64,000 nt of DNA from Macrolepiota albuminosa. Its lineage: Eukaryota > Basidiomycota > Agaricomycetes > Agaricales > Agaricaceae. The DNA is taken from contig JAMWFC010000113.1 of the NCBI GenBank assembly GCA_027475525.1, forward strand, positions 186,001 to 250,000, in the 5' to 3' direction. Positions 48,805-61,025 of the stretch are shown here, piece by piece; positions within the stretch are counted from its first letter, which is position 1; the number at the start of each line of letters is the position of its first letter. A program made the position numbers and the translations under genes. A model generated the notes under the pieces. That model saw only the letters and a program-made list of their open reading frames with translations, searched no databases and was not told where the DNA came from.

Positions 48805-49300
48805 CAAAAATGGGCCAAACAGTATTATTACTCACCCAAAGTCAATTCTAGGTGCTTGTAGGCCTAAGTAGTCTGCTCTCTGGAGACTCCAAGCTGTGGC
48901 AAGTGAATTGCTTGCCCAGCCTCTCCAAATCACCACTCTCTTTATACCTTCTACTCTATTGATGCGAAATGAGTTTGTTTACTTTATGTAAAGTAGTCCA
49001 AAGTGAAATTTGAACTAAACTTTTATGATATTTCAACTTTCCCAATTTCACAAGAGTACGTGGGGCAACGTTACACGCGCGCGCACTTTGTAGAAGTGTG
49101 GTTATAATGTTTAATTGATTTATTTTTGAATGACTTAAAAAGTTCACTCTAAAATGGGCCAAATAGTATTATTTACTAACCCGAAGTCAACTAAGTTGCT
49201 CGTAGGCCTAAGACGTCCGCTCCCTGGGGACTCCGAGCCGTGGCAAGTGAGTTGCTTGCCCGACTCCCCCAAAATCCCATCCCTTTTATATGTTTTCCTT
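48805..49300 (+). repeat. Direct repeat pair (about 48805-48955 and 49152-49300)
   Basis: Both halves start AAATGGGCCAAA and continue colinearly through TTGTAGGCCTAAG-like and TGGCAAGTGAGTTGCTTGCCC-like stretches. They are 347 bp apart. The left half carries C-to-T and G-to-A differences relative to the right. They may be the two LTRs of a very short element or a tandem duplication. Confidence 0.6.
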
Positions 49301-50017
49301 CTACGCACGGACCATCGCATACTCGCATGGCAAAGAGCTTATGCATGGTGTTTGGTGTGTTTGGCAACTCGGCGTGGCCGTTACCGGGTCTGGGCACTGG
49401 TAGGTCGTGTCGCCAAAGCCTTGTTAGAGGCTAATCTTCCCCCCGTTGATTCCTCTGGCTATTCCTTCTTCCTTCTCCTTATCCCTTTCTCCTGCCCCTT
49501 TCTTTGCCCTCAGCTGCTGTTTTATCATTTCGTGGCCGTGCCGGATGGTCTCTTGTGTCGGTGGTCTGTGGGTATGGAGGAGCAGTATGTTTTGAGTCGA
49601 TACGACGGTTTGATGTGTGCGTTGATGGTGATGTCAGTTTTGATGAGGGTCCGATCTTGGAGATTATGCCGAGATCTCCTCATCAAGCACTGCCACACCT
49701 TGGCTATTGCCGTCACATCACTTTGATCGCAGCTGGCTTGCGTTTACTGCTGACTGACTTGAGGACTTTTTGTCTTTGCGTTAGCATTTCAGGGTTGCTT
49801 TTTGTGGTGAGTCGTTCCCGAGTCTACAGGTTTCGACTCACACCTACAGTTTTTGGTGTCCTTATAGGGTATTTTGGGAATATTTGACATTTGTTTGTCT
49901 GCCTCAAGTGAGGCAGACGTATCACTATGCACAGACCATGACCTATTCATGCATTTATCCATTGGTTTGTCATGCTTTACATGCATGAGCATTACTAGCA
50001 CCTGCCTTTGTAGCTAA
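49301..50017. other. Unassigned repeat-like DNA
   Basis: A long frame at 49154-49726 (+) has no motif. A perfect 10-bp stem GTCTGCCTCA/TGAGGCAGAC with a 2-nt loop lies at 49897-49918. No gene is supported. Confidence 0.4.
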
Positions 50018-50022
50018 TGGTT

Positions 50023-50301
50023 TGTTGTTAACAGTATAACTCAGTCTGTGTTCAAAAGACTCTATTGCGGGTTATATATACCTGTTGTTAACAGTATAAC
50101 TGGTAATTGTATCAGTACTTAATCCGTGTTGGTTATCTAAGGCAGCACATACCTCAGTCTGTGTTCAAAAGACTGAGGTATGGGTGATCGCCGATTCCGA
50201 TTCATCACCACTAACTGTATAGTTTCCCGATCGTTATTCTCTGCTGCCCTCACGTGTGTCGATCGCGTCTGGCTAAAGCGCACCGCGATCTCCATCCAAC
50301 A
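50023..50301 (-). repeat. 3' LTR of the copia element
   Basis: On the element's strand it starts TGTTGGATGG and ends TTAACAACA. It includes a perfect 12-bp stem ATACCTCAGTCT/AGACTGAGGTAT with a 9-nt loop at 50149-50181. Confidence 0.95.
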
Positions 50302-50324
50302 CTCCCCCGGACTCGCGGTACGCA

Positions 50325-53300
50325 TCAGGCATCACATAGACGAAGGGCGACGCAGAACTTGTGGTGTTGAGGGCGCGGCAACGGTTTGGTAAATAGGTCG
50401 GCGATATTTTCGGCACTTGGTACATAGTCAATCTGAATCTTCCCTTCCTCGACGGAATGGCGTATGAAGTGGTGCCGTACGTCGATGTGTTTGACGCGAT
50501 TGTGGCCTCTCTTGTTCTCCGCTATCGCGATCGATCCGTTGTTGTCACCCTTCAGGGTTGCAGGGAGAGGTGCGCCGAATCCGATCTCGGTTAACGCTGA
50601 AAACATCCACTGTATCTGCTCTGCAGCCCTCCCCAGAGCGATGTATTCCGCCTCCGTCGTAGAGGTTGAAACTGTATCTTGGTATTTGGCGCTCCAGCAA
50701 GTGGGTCCTCCTGCCTGAATAAATACTCCTCCCGATACTGACTTCCTGGTGTCCACATCCGCTGCAAAGTCCGAGTCGTAGTATCCGCGTGGTGTATAAT
50801 CGGTATGGTCCAGTCCTCCGTAGCGCAACTTGTACGATATAGTTCCCTTGATATATTTCATGACGTGGAGTAGTGCCAGCCAGTGTGGTTTTCCGGGATT
50901 TGTCATGAACCGGCTTAGACAGGTGATCGCAAAGGCAATGTCTGGGCGAGTGCCAATCTGGGCGTACATCAACGAGCCGAGCACTTCTGAGTAGGGCTTA
51001 TCTTTCATGTACTGGCGGTCCTCCTCGGTCACCGGTGCCTGAGATCGACTTAATATGATTCCTGGCGGTAACGGCGTGTACTTCGGAGTGCAATCCATCA
51101 TCCCAAATTTTTCCAGGGTGCGCTTCAAGTACTCCTCCTGGTCAAGCGTGATAAGTCGGTTTCCTCGGTCGCGTGTGATTCGTATGCCCAAGACGAACTT
51201 GATGTCACCAAGGTCCTTGATTTTGTACTTTTCGCCAAGTTCTTTCCGCGCTTTCTCTGCTTCTGCCTTCGACGACGACATTCCCGATGTGTCGTCCGTG
51301 TACGTACTGGTGACTGTCCTTTCGCCATCCCTTTCTCTCAACCTCACTGACTGATCTGCCTCTGACCGTTTGTAACCCAACCTCCTCATCTCATCATCCA
51401 GCGTTTTCCACCAGTTCCTGGCACCATCCATTGTTCCATACAACACTTTGTCAAGTAGTGACACTAGATCTCTCTCGCTTCCATCCACGCCATCCGCTGC
51501 CGCCATGCTCCCCCGGACCCGTTCGCCCTCATTCACGTCGACACGATAAACCTCGCTGGCCTTCACCTCATAACCCTCTGGTTGCTCCATTAGGATAGGA
51601 ACCTGCGTCGGTGCATTGAGGTACGCGCTAGTGTAGTCAACCTGCCAAATTTCATAGTCTTCGACAGCGCCGACAGCTAGATTCATGCGTAGGGACTCGT
51701 ACTTGACAACTGAAGCGTAGGTAGCAAAGTAGTCGACCCCTGGGATCTGGGAGAAACCCTTGGCAACCAGCCGAGCCTTTCTCCCCACAACTTTGCCATC
51801 CACATCATACTTCAACGCAAAGACCCACCGGTTCTTCATGGTCCGAGCGTTGTCGGGCCTCTCAACCAGCCGCCATACCCTGCGTTCATGCATCCTCGCC
51901 ATCTCCTGGTCCATGGGCTCACGCCATAGATCAGGTCGTCGCATGGCCTCCGAGTAAGACTTCGGCACCCACATCTCGTCAGGGTCAGCAATGCGCGAGG
52001 ACAAGGCACCAGGCATAGCTGCAAAAGTCTCTTCCTCGCTTTCAGGGTCGGCGTTATCAGGGGCAATCGGGTCCTCACTGGGCGGCGTCGGCACCTCAGC
52101 GGTCGTCCTTTCTGCTATGCGGGCAGATCTGCGTGGCGCGGTAACAACGGCCGTGGCAGTTGTGACAGAACGAGATGGTATGGCAGGGGTCTCAGGGCCA
52201 GGAACCACGGCATCAGGCAAAGGTAGGTCGAAAACTTGGTAGAGGTCAGTTGCTGCGCCATCCCTGTCATTGGGCAGCGTGCGGTGCGCAGTGCCCTCCT
52301 CGAAGATGACGTCACGGGAGCGAAAGATCCTGCCAGTAGCCTGCTCAAGTAGCTTATAGTCGCCAGCACCGAAATACCCAATGAGGACGCAGCGTATCGA
52401 GCGAGCATCCAGCTTACTGCCGCCTTCCTCCCAAGGGATCCTTGCATAAGCGGTGCAGCCAAAAGGTCGGAGGTAGGATACATCTGGCTTCCGTCCAGTC
52501 CGGATCTTGTGAGGGGTCTTTTCAGGGTGTCGAGAGCTCGGGACCAGGTCCAGTACGTACACCGCCGTGGAGGCCGCCTCGCCCCAGTAATGTGCGGGGA
52601 GGCGAGAGTCACTGAGCATGCTGCGGGCGAGGTCAAGGATTGTTCTGTTTCTGCGTTCAACGACGCCATTCGCGGCGGATGAGTGCGGCGGCGTAGTTTC
52701 ATGCTTGATCCCCTGTTTCCGGCAGTACACATCCCACAGGTCATTAACAAACTCCTTCCCCCCATCTGTTCAAACGCACTTGACACGAGTCCCGTGTTGA
52801 GTCTCAATGCGTACATCAAAAGCCTCGAAGCATGCAAGTGTGCTCTCCTTGGTCTTGTGGGACAAGAACCAAACTTCACATTCTGCACCCGCCTGGTCAG
52901 TCGCGACCAACATCAGCGACTTGCCACCAGTAGTCTGGACACGAGCAGGGCCCCACAAGTCTATCGCAACCCGCTCATATGGGGTTGATTCTGGTATCAC
53001 AGGGGCATCAAAGGGGCGGCGAGACTGCTTGCCTAGAATGCAGTCCTCGCACTTGCCATTTGTAGACATAGATGTGACGACAAGTCCATCAACCGTTCCC
53101 TTGCGTATCATCTCACGCAAAGTGGACTCACCGACGTGGCCCAGGCGGCGATGCCATGTCTCGAAGTCAGCAGGACGGGCCAACGAGCGGGCAGCCAGAG
53201 CAGTGGGAGGCGGCGGCACAAAATCAATAATAAACATAGTGCCAGACATGGGGCACCGCATGAAGGGGCGACCATCCGGGGCATAGAGCATAGCACCGTC

Positions 53301-54530
53301 ACCATCGATGCCAAGGCGAACGCCTCTGCGGACAAGCGAGCCAACAGAGACGAGGTTGTGGTCCAGATCAGGGGCATGAAGTGCATTGTCAAACGTAATC
53401 TCGACGATTTCTCTGCCAAATCTGACCCACTTCCGTACCCGCCCACAGCCCACAATCGCAAATGAGCCATTTGCTGCTAAGCCCATCCGGCACGTCTCGT
53501 CTGGGGGGCCATATGTGACAAAATCACTACGGTCAGCAAAGAAATGTCGGCTGGCCGCGGAGTCAGCATACGTGACACGATCAGGCGTGCCGCCACCAGT
53601 CAGGGCCGAGAAGGCAAGGCACCAAGGAGTCGAGGCGTTACTAGCCGACACCGCCGCGGAGTTGGCTTGCGGCGCAGCGGCGGTCTGATTCACAGCAGGA
53701 ACAGCCATTGTGGCAGTACTGCCTGTACTTCCACCACGACCTTTCTTCCACCAGTCTGGATACTGTCCCTCCAAACCTCCGCCTTTCCTGAAGCACTTAT
53801 CGACAGTGTGCCCAGCGCGTCCGCAATTCGGATTTGTACAAACTCCCCTATCCCTGGGGCTGCGACCAGTCTGTGCAACCAGTGCCTGTGCTGACTTTGC
53901 GGGGGCAACGGCGGACGCGCCGTGCAGGAGGAGCGCATGTGTCGTCAACCGCACAATTACGCTCGCTGACGTCTTCTCACCGAGCAGGGAGCCGGTGATC
54001 GCAGCCCATGAGCTCGGCATTGACTTGATCACATAGGCACGGAAGCGGCTGTCATCAATTCCGGCGCCTTGGTCATTTGCTTTAGACCATGCTGTGCGTA
54101 AGGCCTTGAAGTGTGCCTCGATACTCGTGCCGTCGACATACTTGATGGAGTTCAGTTCCTCCTCCGCATGGATGAGGCCTAGGTCAGTTTTTGCATCGTG
54201 CAGGCCGGTTAAGGAGGTCCAGGCATCAGCCGCCGTCCCATCCATTTTGACCCCAGCACCAATGGGGTTAATTACATTCAGGGTGACCATACTACGTGCA
54301 AACGCGTCGCGCTGGAGCCACTCGTCCATCGTCAGGGATGTGGAGCCCCACCACGAGGTAGGAGCGGGGGTGGGGGACTTGGGATTGGGCATCGTAATTG
54401 TGCCAGTCAAATATTCCAGCAGGCCGCATCCGCGCGCGGCCTCAGTAATCATGGTCTTGAAAGCTACCCAATTGGAGCCGTCAAATTTTTCTTCCGCCGG
54501 CAGGAGGAACAGAGGGGGGTTCTGGGACAT
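50325..54530 (-). pseudogene. Copia gag-pol polyprotein with one in-frame stop
   Basis: Reading leftward from 54530: a gag domain (EEKFDGSNWVAFKTMI) and zinc knuckle CTNPNCGRAGHTVDKC, then a protease (YADSAAS), then the GAG-pre-integrase HHCC block (WHRRLGHVG...CEDC). The integrase catalytic Asp (AIDLWGP), Asp (TDGGKEF) and Glu (SSAANGVVERRN) follow. Reverse transcriptase carries VDYTSAYLNAP and a YTDD box, and RNase H reads YYDSDFAADVDTRKS...STTEAEYIAL. About 1,400 codons are open except for TGA at 52772-52770, just before TDGGKEF. That stop is one C-to-T step at a CpG from an Arg codon. All domains expected for an autonomous copia element are present; the single nonsense codon probably stops it. 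Confidence 0.93.
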
Positions 54531-54622
54531 GTCTGTGGGTCGGTATCGGTATCAGGGTTTCAGGTGGGTCAGAAAAAAAAATTTTGGGTGTCGTTTCACT
54601 GAGTGGCATGGGGCCTATAACC

Positions 54623-54901
54623 TGTTGTTAACAGTATAACTCAGTCTGTGTTCAAAAGACTCTATTGCGGGTTATATATACCTGTTGTTAACAGTATAAC
54701 TGGTAATTGTATCAGTACTTAATCCGTGTTGGTTATCTAAGGCAGCACATACCTCAGTCTGTGTTCAAAAGACTGAGGTATGGGTGATCGCCGATTCCGA
54801 TTCATCACCACTAACTGTATAGTTTCCCGATCGTTATTCTCTGCTGCCCTCACGTGTGTCGATCGCGTCTGGCTAAAGCACACCGCGATCTCCATCCAAC
54901 A
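54623..54901 (-). repeat. 5' LTR of the copia element
   Basis: It is the partner of 50023-50301, with the same hairpin at 54749-54781. The base after it on the coding strand opens the leader GGTTATAGGCCC, the probable primer binding region. Confidence 0.95.
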
Positions 54902-54906
54902 TGGTT

Positions 54907-55959
54907 GATTCATCTTTTCTCTGGCTGAGTCTGCCATTACTTCTCTTCTTCCCTACCCTTCCTGTCTCTTCTTCTTTCTGGGTTTTCCTTGTTACTGCCT
55001 ATGTGTTTGTTGTGTGGCTCATCATGCTCTGTGCATGTGATAGAAGTAACTGAGGAGCACTTTTTCATGGGAGGTGAAGTGATGGCAGGTTCTTTGCATG
55101 ATCATGATTGATTTGCTTGCTGTCCTTGGAGACATCAAAGGAAGCACTTAAAAGATGCAACTTCCCATTAGAAATGATGAATGCAGACTCTGGCACTGGA
55201 AGTTCTCTGGCCACTTGATGGCAAGCCTCATCAGTTAAACAAGTACAAGGGAATGTATTCAAGCATGCCAGAGGAAAAACTCATCAGCAGATGACAATTG
55301 TTGACCCACTGCAGGTGGGTAGCCATAGATTGTGCAAGCAGGAGGAGGAACCCTGGCCTCTGTGGTCTCTCCCAGGAAAATGCAGGTGCATGTTCCTGAG
55401 AAACTTCCACATGCAGAAAGTAAGGAGCTTGATACTCAGGTCTATGTAATGGTGATGCAAAATTTCTATCAATTCCAGAACAAAGTAGCAAATGAGACCT
55501 CACCACAGGATGCTCAGTGTTGGGGAGTGCAGTTGGATCTATTCCAAAACCATGTCTCTGGATTGCTTGAAGGTGTGCCTGTAAGGCTAAGGATGTGTGA
55601 GCTCAGATAAAAGAAGCCTGAGATAGAAAAATGCTTTCTTGTGATGCAAAATTGTAACAGAGCAATATCTTGACCAGCCAAGGCATAATAAGCCTCAAAT
55701 AAGGCAAACCAAGTGCCAAATGTCACAATCCAGGTCTAATAAGCTAAAGACAAGCATAATAAGCTCTCACAGCAGCCAAGGAGCTGAAAATTGCATAATA
55801 AGCCCAAAGACAGGCAGAATACACCTTAGAAGTGGCACATCAAGCCAAGGACAGGCATATTAAGCCTTTCTTCATTCATCCCTCTTTTGTACCCTTCTTC
55901 TATTCATCAAAACATTCCAATCTGGTCATTTCTAGATCAAATCTTCTATTGATGCCAAT
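54907..55959. mobile_element. Decayed element debris
   Basis: AT-rich sequence with short frames (for example 55332-55610 + and 55065-55262 -) of gag-like composition but no motif. A recurring CATAATAAGCC motif appears at about 55685-55860. No gene is supported. Confidence 0.35.
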
Positions 55960-56206
55960 CTACTTCATTTGCCAGCCCCATGCTTCCCCTCTCCATAACA
56001 GTGGCTAGACTATTGTTGAGTTGATAGCCTGAGTCAGTCCTTGCTCTAAACCATTCTGTATTTTCTGTATTTTTATTTGGGTATTTTTAGAGATACACTT
56101 TGTTGGAACTTGCTATCAGGAGGCTTACAGTTTTCAGCCTTAATAAATGTTTATTTTGACCTCTGATACTTGTTATGTCTCTGACTGCTGGCACAGCATT
56201 GTATCA
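55960..56206 (+). mobile_element. LTR-like repeat, family 2, copy 3
   Basis: It shares GCTTCCCCTCTCCATAACAG and the ending GCATTGTATCA with copies at 24210 and 27789. The borders are approximate. Confidence 0.6.
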
Positions 56207-56285
56207 GCAGTAGTGAGATAATAGTGAGGTTGTCAATCATAGCTGGTGGCAGAGCAGGACATGTGTAACCTTAATAGGGAGTTGG

Positions 56286-56794
56286 TGTCAGGGGACTCCT
56301 CATTTCCTCCCTCTTTCACTTCTTATCTCTTCACTCTCCTTTTATTCATTCTCTTATTTCTTCTGTCATTCTCTCATTTTACTGTTTCTATTCTTTCAAC
56401 ACTATCTGTTAGTACTACTCTCAGCCTTTGAGGTGCTTTGGTTCTTTAAGACAAGTGTGGGCCCTTCAGCACCGCTTCCAGACTGCTTATATAAGCTGGA
56501 GTTTGCCTTTCTGACTTCCAAAGTCTGGAGTTTTCCTGCTTTGTTTGCACAGTTGTTTGGTTAGTCAATTTTCGAGTTTCTAAGGTTTTGTTGTATTGTA
56601 CAGTTGTTTCCCATGCTTCAGAGGCCCCAGAAGTGTCCAACCTGTCATAGGGAATCCCTAGACTTGTTCTCTTTGGATCTTCCTCTGCCAGGTTAGTAGT
56701 TATCATGATATTGTCAGTATATATTCTAATACACTTTAAATCTCCCTCTGCCAGCTGTGTGACTGAGCCATAACCTCCAGAGGTCACCCTTACA
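56286..56794 (-). mobile_element. Solo LTR, family 1, copy 3 (inverted), with target duplication GTTGG
   Basis: In + orientation it starts TGTCAGGGGACTCC and ends GTCACCCTTACA, the reverse complement of copies 1 and 2. GTTGG flanks both ends (56281-56285 and 56795-56799). At 509 bp it has no internal 77-bp duplication, so it is the best guide to the true LTR length. Confidence 0.92.
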
Positions 56795-56799
56795 GTTGG

Positions 56800-57539
56800 G
56801 GCAAATAGGCCTTTGCTAGGGGGAATTGGGTAGGGCCTATGTTGAGGATAATGAGCTTATGTGATGGTCAGAATAAGCAATTGGACATTAAACTTTATTT
56901 GAATAACTGATAGATAGATTGTGTCATAGTATGTGCTTCTCAGCACTTGTAATGCTGCATGCTCTGCTTCTTTTTGCTGGGTTCTCTGTCTGATTTCTCA
57001 ACACAAGTGCTAAGCATCTTGCAAATACCTTGAGTGTCTCACCTCTGCCTACCAGAGGCTAAAATCTGTTACTTGGTTGTCTACCTTGTTCCTTTTTACC
57101 TCCCCAGAGGCTGAAATCTGTTGATGGGCTTCTATTCAGGCTAAGTGCATCAAGGGACACTATAGGCCTACCAACAACTGGCAGTCTGGAGACTCAAGCA
57201 ACCTTATTGGACACAAGACAGCTCTGGCTTTGGCATCTCTGTCACAGGCATTACTTATCAGTTTCAACCACCATTTATCACTCCTTCAGCACACATGATC
57301 CATTGACTTCAAGGATTCAGAAGGCTCAGAACGCATAATATTAGCACAATGGCAGGAAGGTAACTCTGACCAAACCCTGATCAATTCCAAAAGAGGTTAG
57401 TATTAGGTGCTGCCGTTTGTCGAGGCACCTCAATCAGAAGTATAAAGAATCAATGATGACAGAATAGGATATACTCACACTCATCATTTTAACATATCAG
57501 AAAATGATACAATATTTAGTGCCAACATTAGCGTTCACA
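56800..57539. other. Transposon debris, no gene seen
   Basis: Nothing recognisable was found beyond short matches to neighbouring repeats. Confidence 0.4.
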
Positions 57540-58060
57540 GCATCTCTTGAGAATTTTCCAACCATACTCCAGAGTGGCCTGGCCAATTAGAATTATATTA
57601 AAAAGTGAGCAGACTCATACAATTCTAAGTAGTTTTAAAGTCACCATGGCCAATGGGCTGTAACACCATTAGTTGCCATCATTCATGTGCTGCAGATTGT
57701 CATTAGCTGTAACCACAAGGAGAGGTGCTAATTGGTAGTGCTATGAATGGACTCATTTTGAAAATACAGTAGAGCATAATATAAAAGATAGCTACTTCAC
57801 ATGCACATAACAACAAATCATAACCTATTGACCACCCAGTTACACTCAGTGTTCAAATTGCGCTAACTTGACCTAACTTTGTCACTAAGTTGGGCACTAG
57901 CATTGTCTATATTGTCTTTGTTATTTACAGTGCCACCTATGGGCACATTTCATTGCACTATTCTTTCTCTTTTTGACATCTTTGCCTAAGCTATGGTGCT
58001 TACAGTTTGCTAGGTAACATCTAAGATGCTATCATCTAGCATATCATTTTATCATATTTG
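57540..58060 (-). mobile_element. Unclassified repeat, inverted copy of 21800-22260
   Basis: The two segments align in opposite orientation across the ACTCATACAATTCTAAGTAG and TTTGCTAGGTAACATC stretches with many transitions. The element type is unknown. Confidence 0.6.
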
Positions 58061-58129
58061 CTCAAGCACACTGGGACTCTGTCAGGACTTCTCACACACT
58101 ACGCACACCAGGCACTGAAGACAGTGTTG

Positions 58130-59578
58130 TACTGTGCAATGTCCAGCACACCCAACTACAGTTGGCATCATTATTGTGAAGCCCACCATGAGGGGTTTCA
58201 TTAAGACAGAGTTCTGCTGGAAACTTGAGCCCAGCAACAGCGCTGCCTCCTGTTGGAGAGTATGTTTAAACAAATCACCACCAACTCACCACATTTACCA
58301 GGCATGCTACCAAGGCAAACTTTAGACCAGGAGCTTGAGGCTGCCCCAGATAGCTTAGTAGAAAGCTTTTTCCCATTTTCCTGACCTTTCAAATACTTAG
58401 CAGGTGAAAACCACATAGACTCACACCCTTAAAGGAGTTATTTAGGTCATTATCACCAGAATCTAGAAACTCAGAATTACTCAAGCCCATATCCATTACA
58501 TCAATGCCAAGCAACACTAGCACCAAAACTACTATTTCCACTTTGACAGATATGCCAGCCATCATGGAGCAGGCAAATATCTGGCAAATGCTGCCCAGAA
58601 ACCACTTCTCATTGCTAAAATGGGACAAAACAAAGCCTCACAAGCTAACATAGTATTTCTGAAAATTAGGGTATTTGCTACATGACTGTTGAGTTACAGA
58701 CAACATGCAGATGAAGAAGTACACTGCCAGATACATCTCATATGATACCACCAAATCCTAGACAAGCTTGATCAAGTTCTAAGGATTGACAGAAGGTCTG
58801 ACACCCAGGCCATTTATCTACAAAGAATAGAAAATGGTAATCATTCACTTATATCTTAGTGCCAAAGAATCCATGCATTATATAGTGATGGAAATTCAAA
58901 AATTAGTTCAGGACACCTTTGTGACTGATTTACACGTTAGGCATGCTATTGACTTATTATTGCAACTTTCAGTGAATTGCAAGATGGTTAGTACATAACA
59001 GAAAGTTATATAGGAATGAGGAGCAATAACTGTTTTAACAAGGCATTCTGACCTCACTATGGACCAGAATAGTGCATTGCCTGGAAATCCTAATGTCTGA
59101 GCACCATCTGGAGGAGCCATACAATATAGATCAGATATTTGAGGCAGGCAAATGGATGCTAAAGAGCATAGACACTGGCATACCTTTACAGCAATCTACA
59201 GGAGCAGACAACAAAAAGATAGTATCCATGTCAGGGTTGCCAGCTCCTAGTGCCACTAACAACCATACTGGCTTTGTTAGGAAGGAAGATCTGGAGAACG
59301 CAGTTAACACTGTAGTCACCAACATTATGAATAAGCTGGAAACTTTAATCTTGACTAGCTTTATAGCATCTAAGAATAACATGCAGACAGGACTTTGCTG
59401 TTTTTGTGATAAAGCAGGCCATACTATGACTAGAGATTGCTGTGCTATATTTGAGCAGTACTTACATCAAGGAAGAGTGCACTGAAGTATGGATGATAAA
59501 GTAGTCCTACTCTCAGACATTAATATTTCCAATTATCCTGAGCACAAGACTTTCCAAGGGCATATTGATGAATGGCAC
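58130..59578 (+). pseudogene. Decayed Ty3/gypsy-type gag (older copy)
   Basis: The region is homologous to 61040-62430. The protein pieces EPYNIDQIFEAGKWMLKSIDTG and the zinc knuckle CCFCDKAGHTMTRDCC (near 59395-59445) are recognisable. Many stops break it. It ends abruptly at GATGAATGGCAC, where an LTR begins. Confidence 0.7.
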
Positions 59579-60126
59579 TGATAGGATCTCATATAGGATC
59601 AGCACATCAATGGCAGGCCACGGCAGCAAGGCACTGGCTCTGGATACCTTAGTGCATGCTATCTGACCAGTTTTGGTGATATTTGATGGCCACGCACAGC
59701 AAGAAGCAGATCTGATCAATGATAGTGCTGATGACAGACAAAATGACAACTGACAGATAGCATCAGTCACTGATGACAGCACTTAGCAAGAAGACTGATG
59801 ATCTATCAGAAATGATGGACAGCTTGGTGTTTGACCTTGGCATCTGACAGCACTTAGTGTCTTGATTTAGCACCTGACATTGCTTAGCATCTTGGACAAA
59901 TAGCAGGTTGATGGATTGATAGTTTAGCATTGCAATCTGCTGCCTGGCACTGCTAAGCATGTTGGATGGATGGTAGGGATCTGAAACCATTGGAGCCACC
60001 CTATAAAATTTTCCAGTTCACTGCACTTTGGCGTTATTAGTTACTTGGCAATGGTGAACTCCTTGTAGTATAAAAAGTACTTACTGACTTGTGCATATCC
60101 AGCAGAACAGAGTTTCTTGCTCCCAC
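59579..60126 (+). mobile_element. Truncated gypsy-type LTR (inserted in old gag)
   Basis: It starts TGATAGGATCTC and matches the left 550 bp of the next LTR. It is cut at its right by the start of that LTR. Confidence 0.75.
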
Positions 60127-61025
60127 TGATAGGACCCCATACAGGATCAGCACATCAACAGCAGGCTACAGCAACACGGCACAGGCTCAGGATACCTTAG
60201 CGCGTGCTAATTAACCAATTTTGGCAATATTTGGCAAGAAGCAGATCCGATCAATAATAGCGCCGACAGCAGACAGAATGACAACTGACAGATGGCATTA
60301 GTCACTGACGACAGCGCTTAGCGAGAAGGTTGATGATCTATCAAAAGCTGATGGACAGCTTGGCATTTGACCTTGGCGTCTGACATCGCTTAGCACCTCG
60401 ATTTGGCACCTGACATAGCTTAGTATTTTGGACAGACAGAAGGTTGATGGCTTGATGGTTTAGCATTGCAATCTGCTGCCTGGCATCGCTAAGCGTCTTG
60501 AATAGACGGTAGGGATCTGAAACTGTTAAAGCCACCCCATAAATTTTCCAAGTTCACCGCACTTTGGCGTTATTAGTTACTTGGCGACGGTGACCTTATA
60601 GTAGTATAAAAGTGCTTACCAACTTGTATATAGAACAAGAAGAACAGAGTTTCCTGCTCCCTTTACTCCAGTATCCCTTATGGTTGGCAACATCAAAGTC
60701 ATCAGCAGTTGCAGACTATTGCTAGCCAACGTCATAACTCGTGCCTTGCAGCTATGGCAGGCATTAACGTCGCTTAGACTTTGCTAAGCTTACCGTGCTC
60801 TTGCCACTTATTTTGCCGTGTTCACTTACCGCTTCTTCCCTAGGCGCTTTGCCTTAGCGCTTGACACTTGCCAACCCCTTTTTCTGACTTTACCTTATTT
60901 TCATAGGCATGTTCTCTGGGACCTGCCCAGGACTCCTCACATCACTTTTAGCATGCTCAACGCAAGCTTTTGGTATGGTAACACTATTGTTATATTTGTT
61001 ACTGACCAAACTTTGGGCGTCATCA
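60127..61025 (+). mobile_element. Gypsy-type 5' LTR, 899 bp
   Basis: It starts TGATAGGACC and ends CGTCATCA, with TGAT...ATCA inverted ends. It is followed at once by AATTGGAGCCCACTGCGAGA, a plausible primer binding site. A TATAAAAG box lies near 60603. Confidence 0.7.

Larger units (their letters stand above)
50018..54906 (-). mobile_element. Ty1/copia LTR retrotransposon with TGGTT target duplication
   Basis: The element spans 50023-54901 and is transcribed leftward. Its LTRs are 279 bp each and differ by a single transition that I can see (50280 G versus 54880 A). TGGTT flanks both ends (50018-50022 and 54902-54906). A purine run GGGGGAG directly precedes the 3' LTR on the coding strand (50302-50308), as a polypurine tract should. 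The near identity of the LTRs means a recent insertion. Confidence 0.95.

Noticed and set aside
49154..49726. 190-codon + strand frame as a gene
   Set aside because: It begins inside a direct repeat, has no motif or splice context, and its composition looks non-coding.
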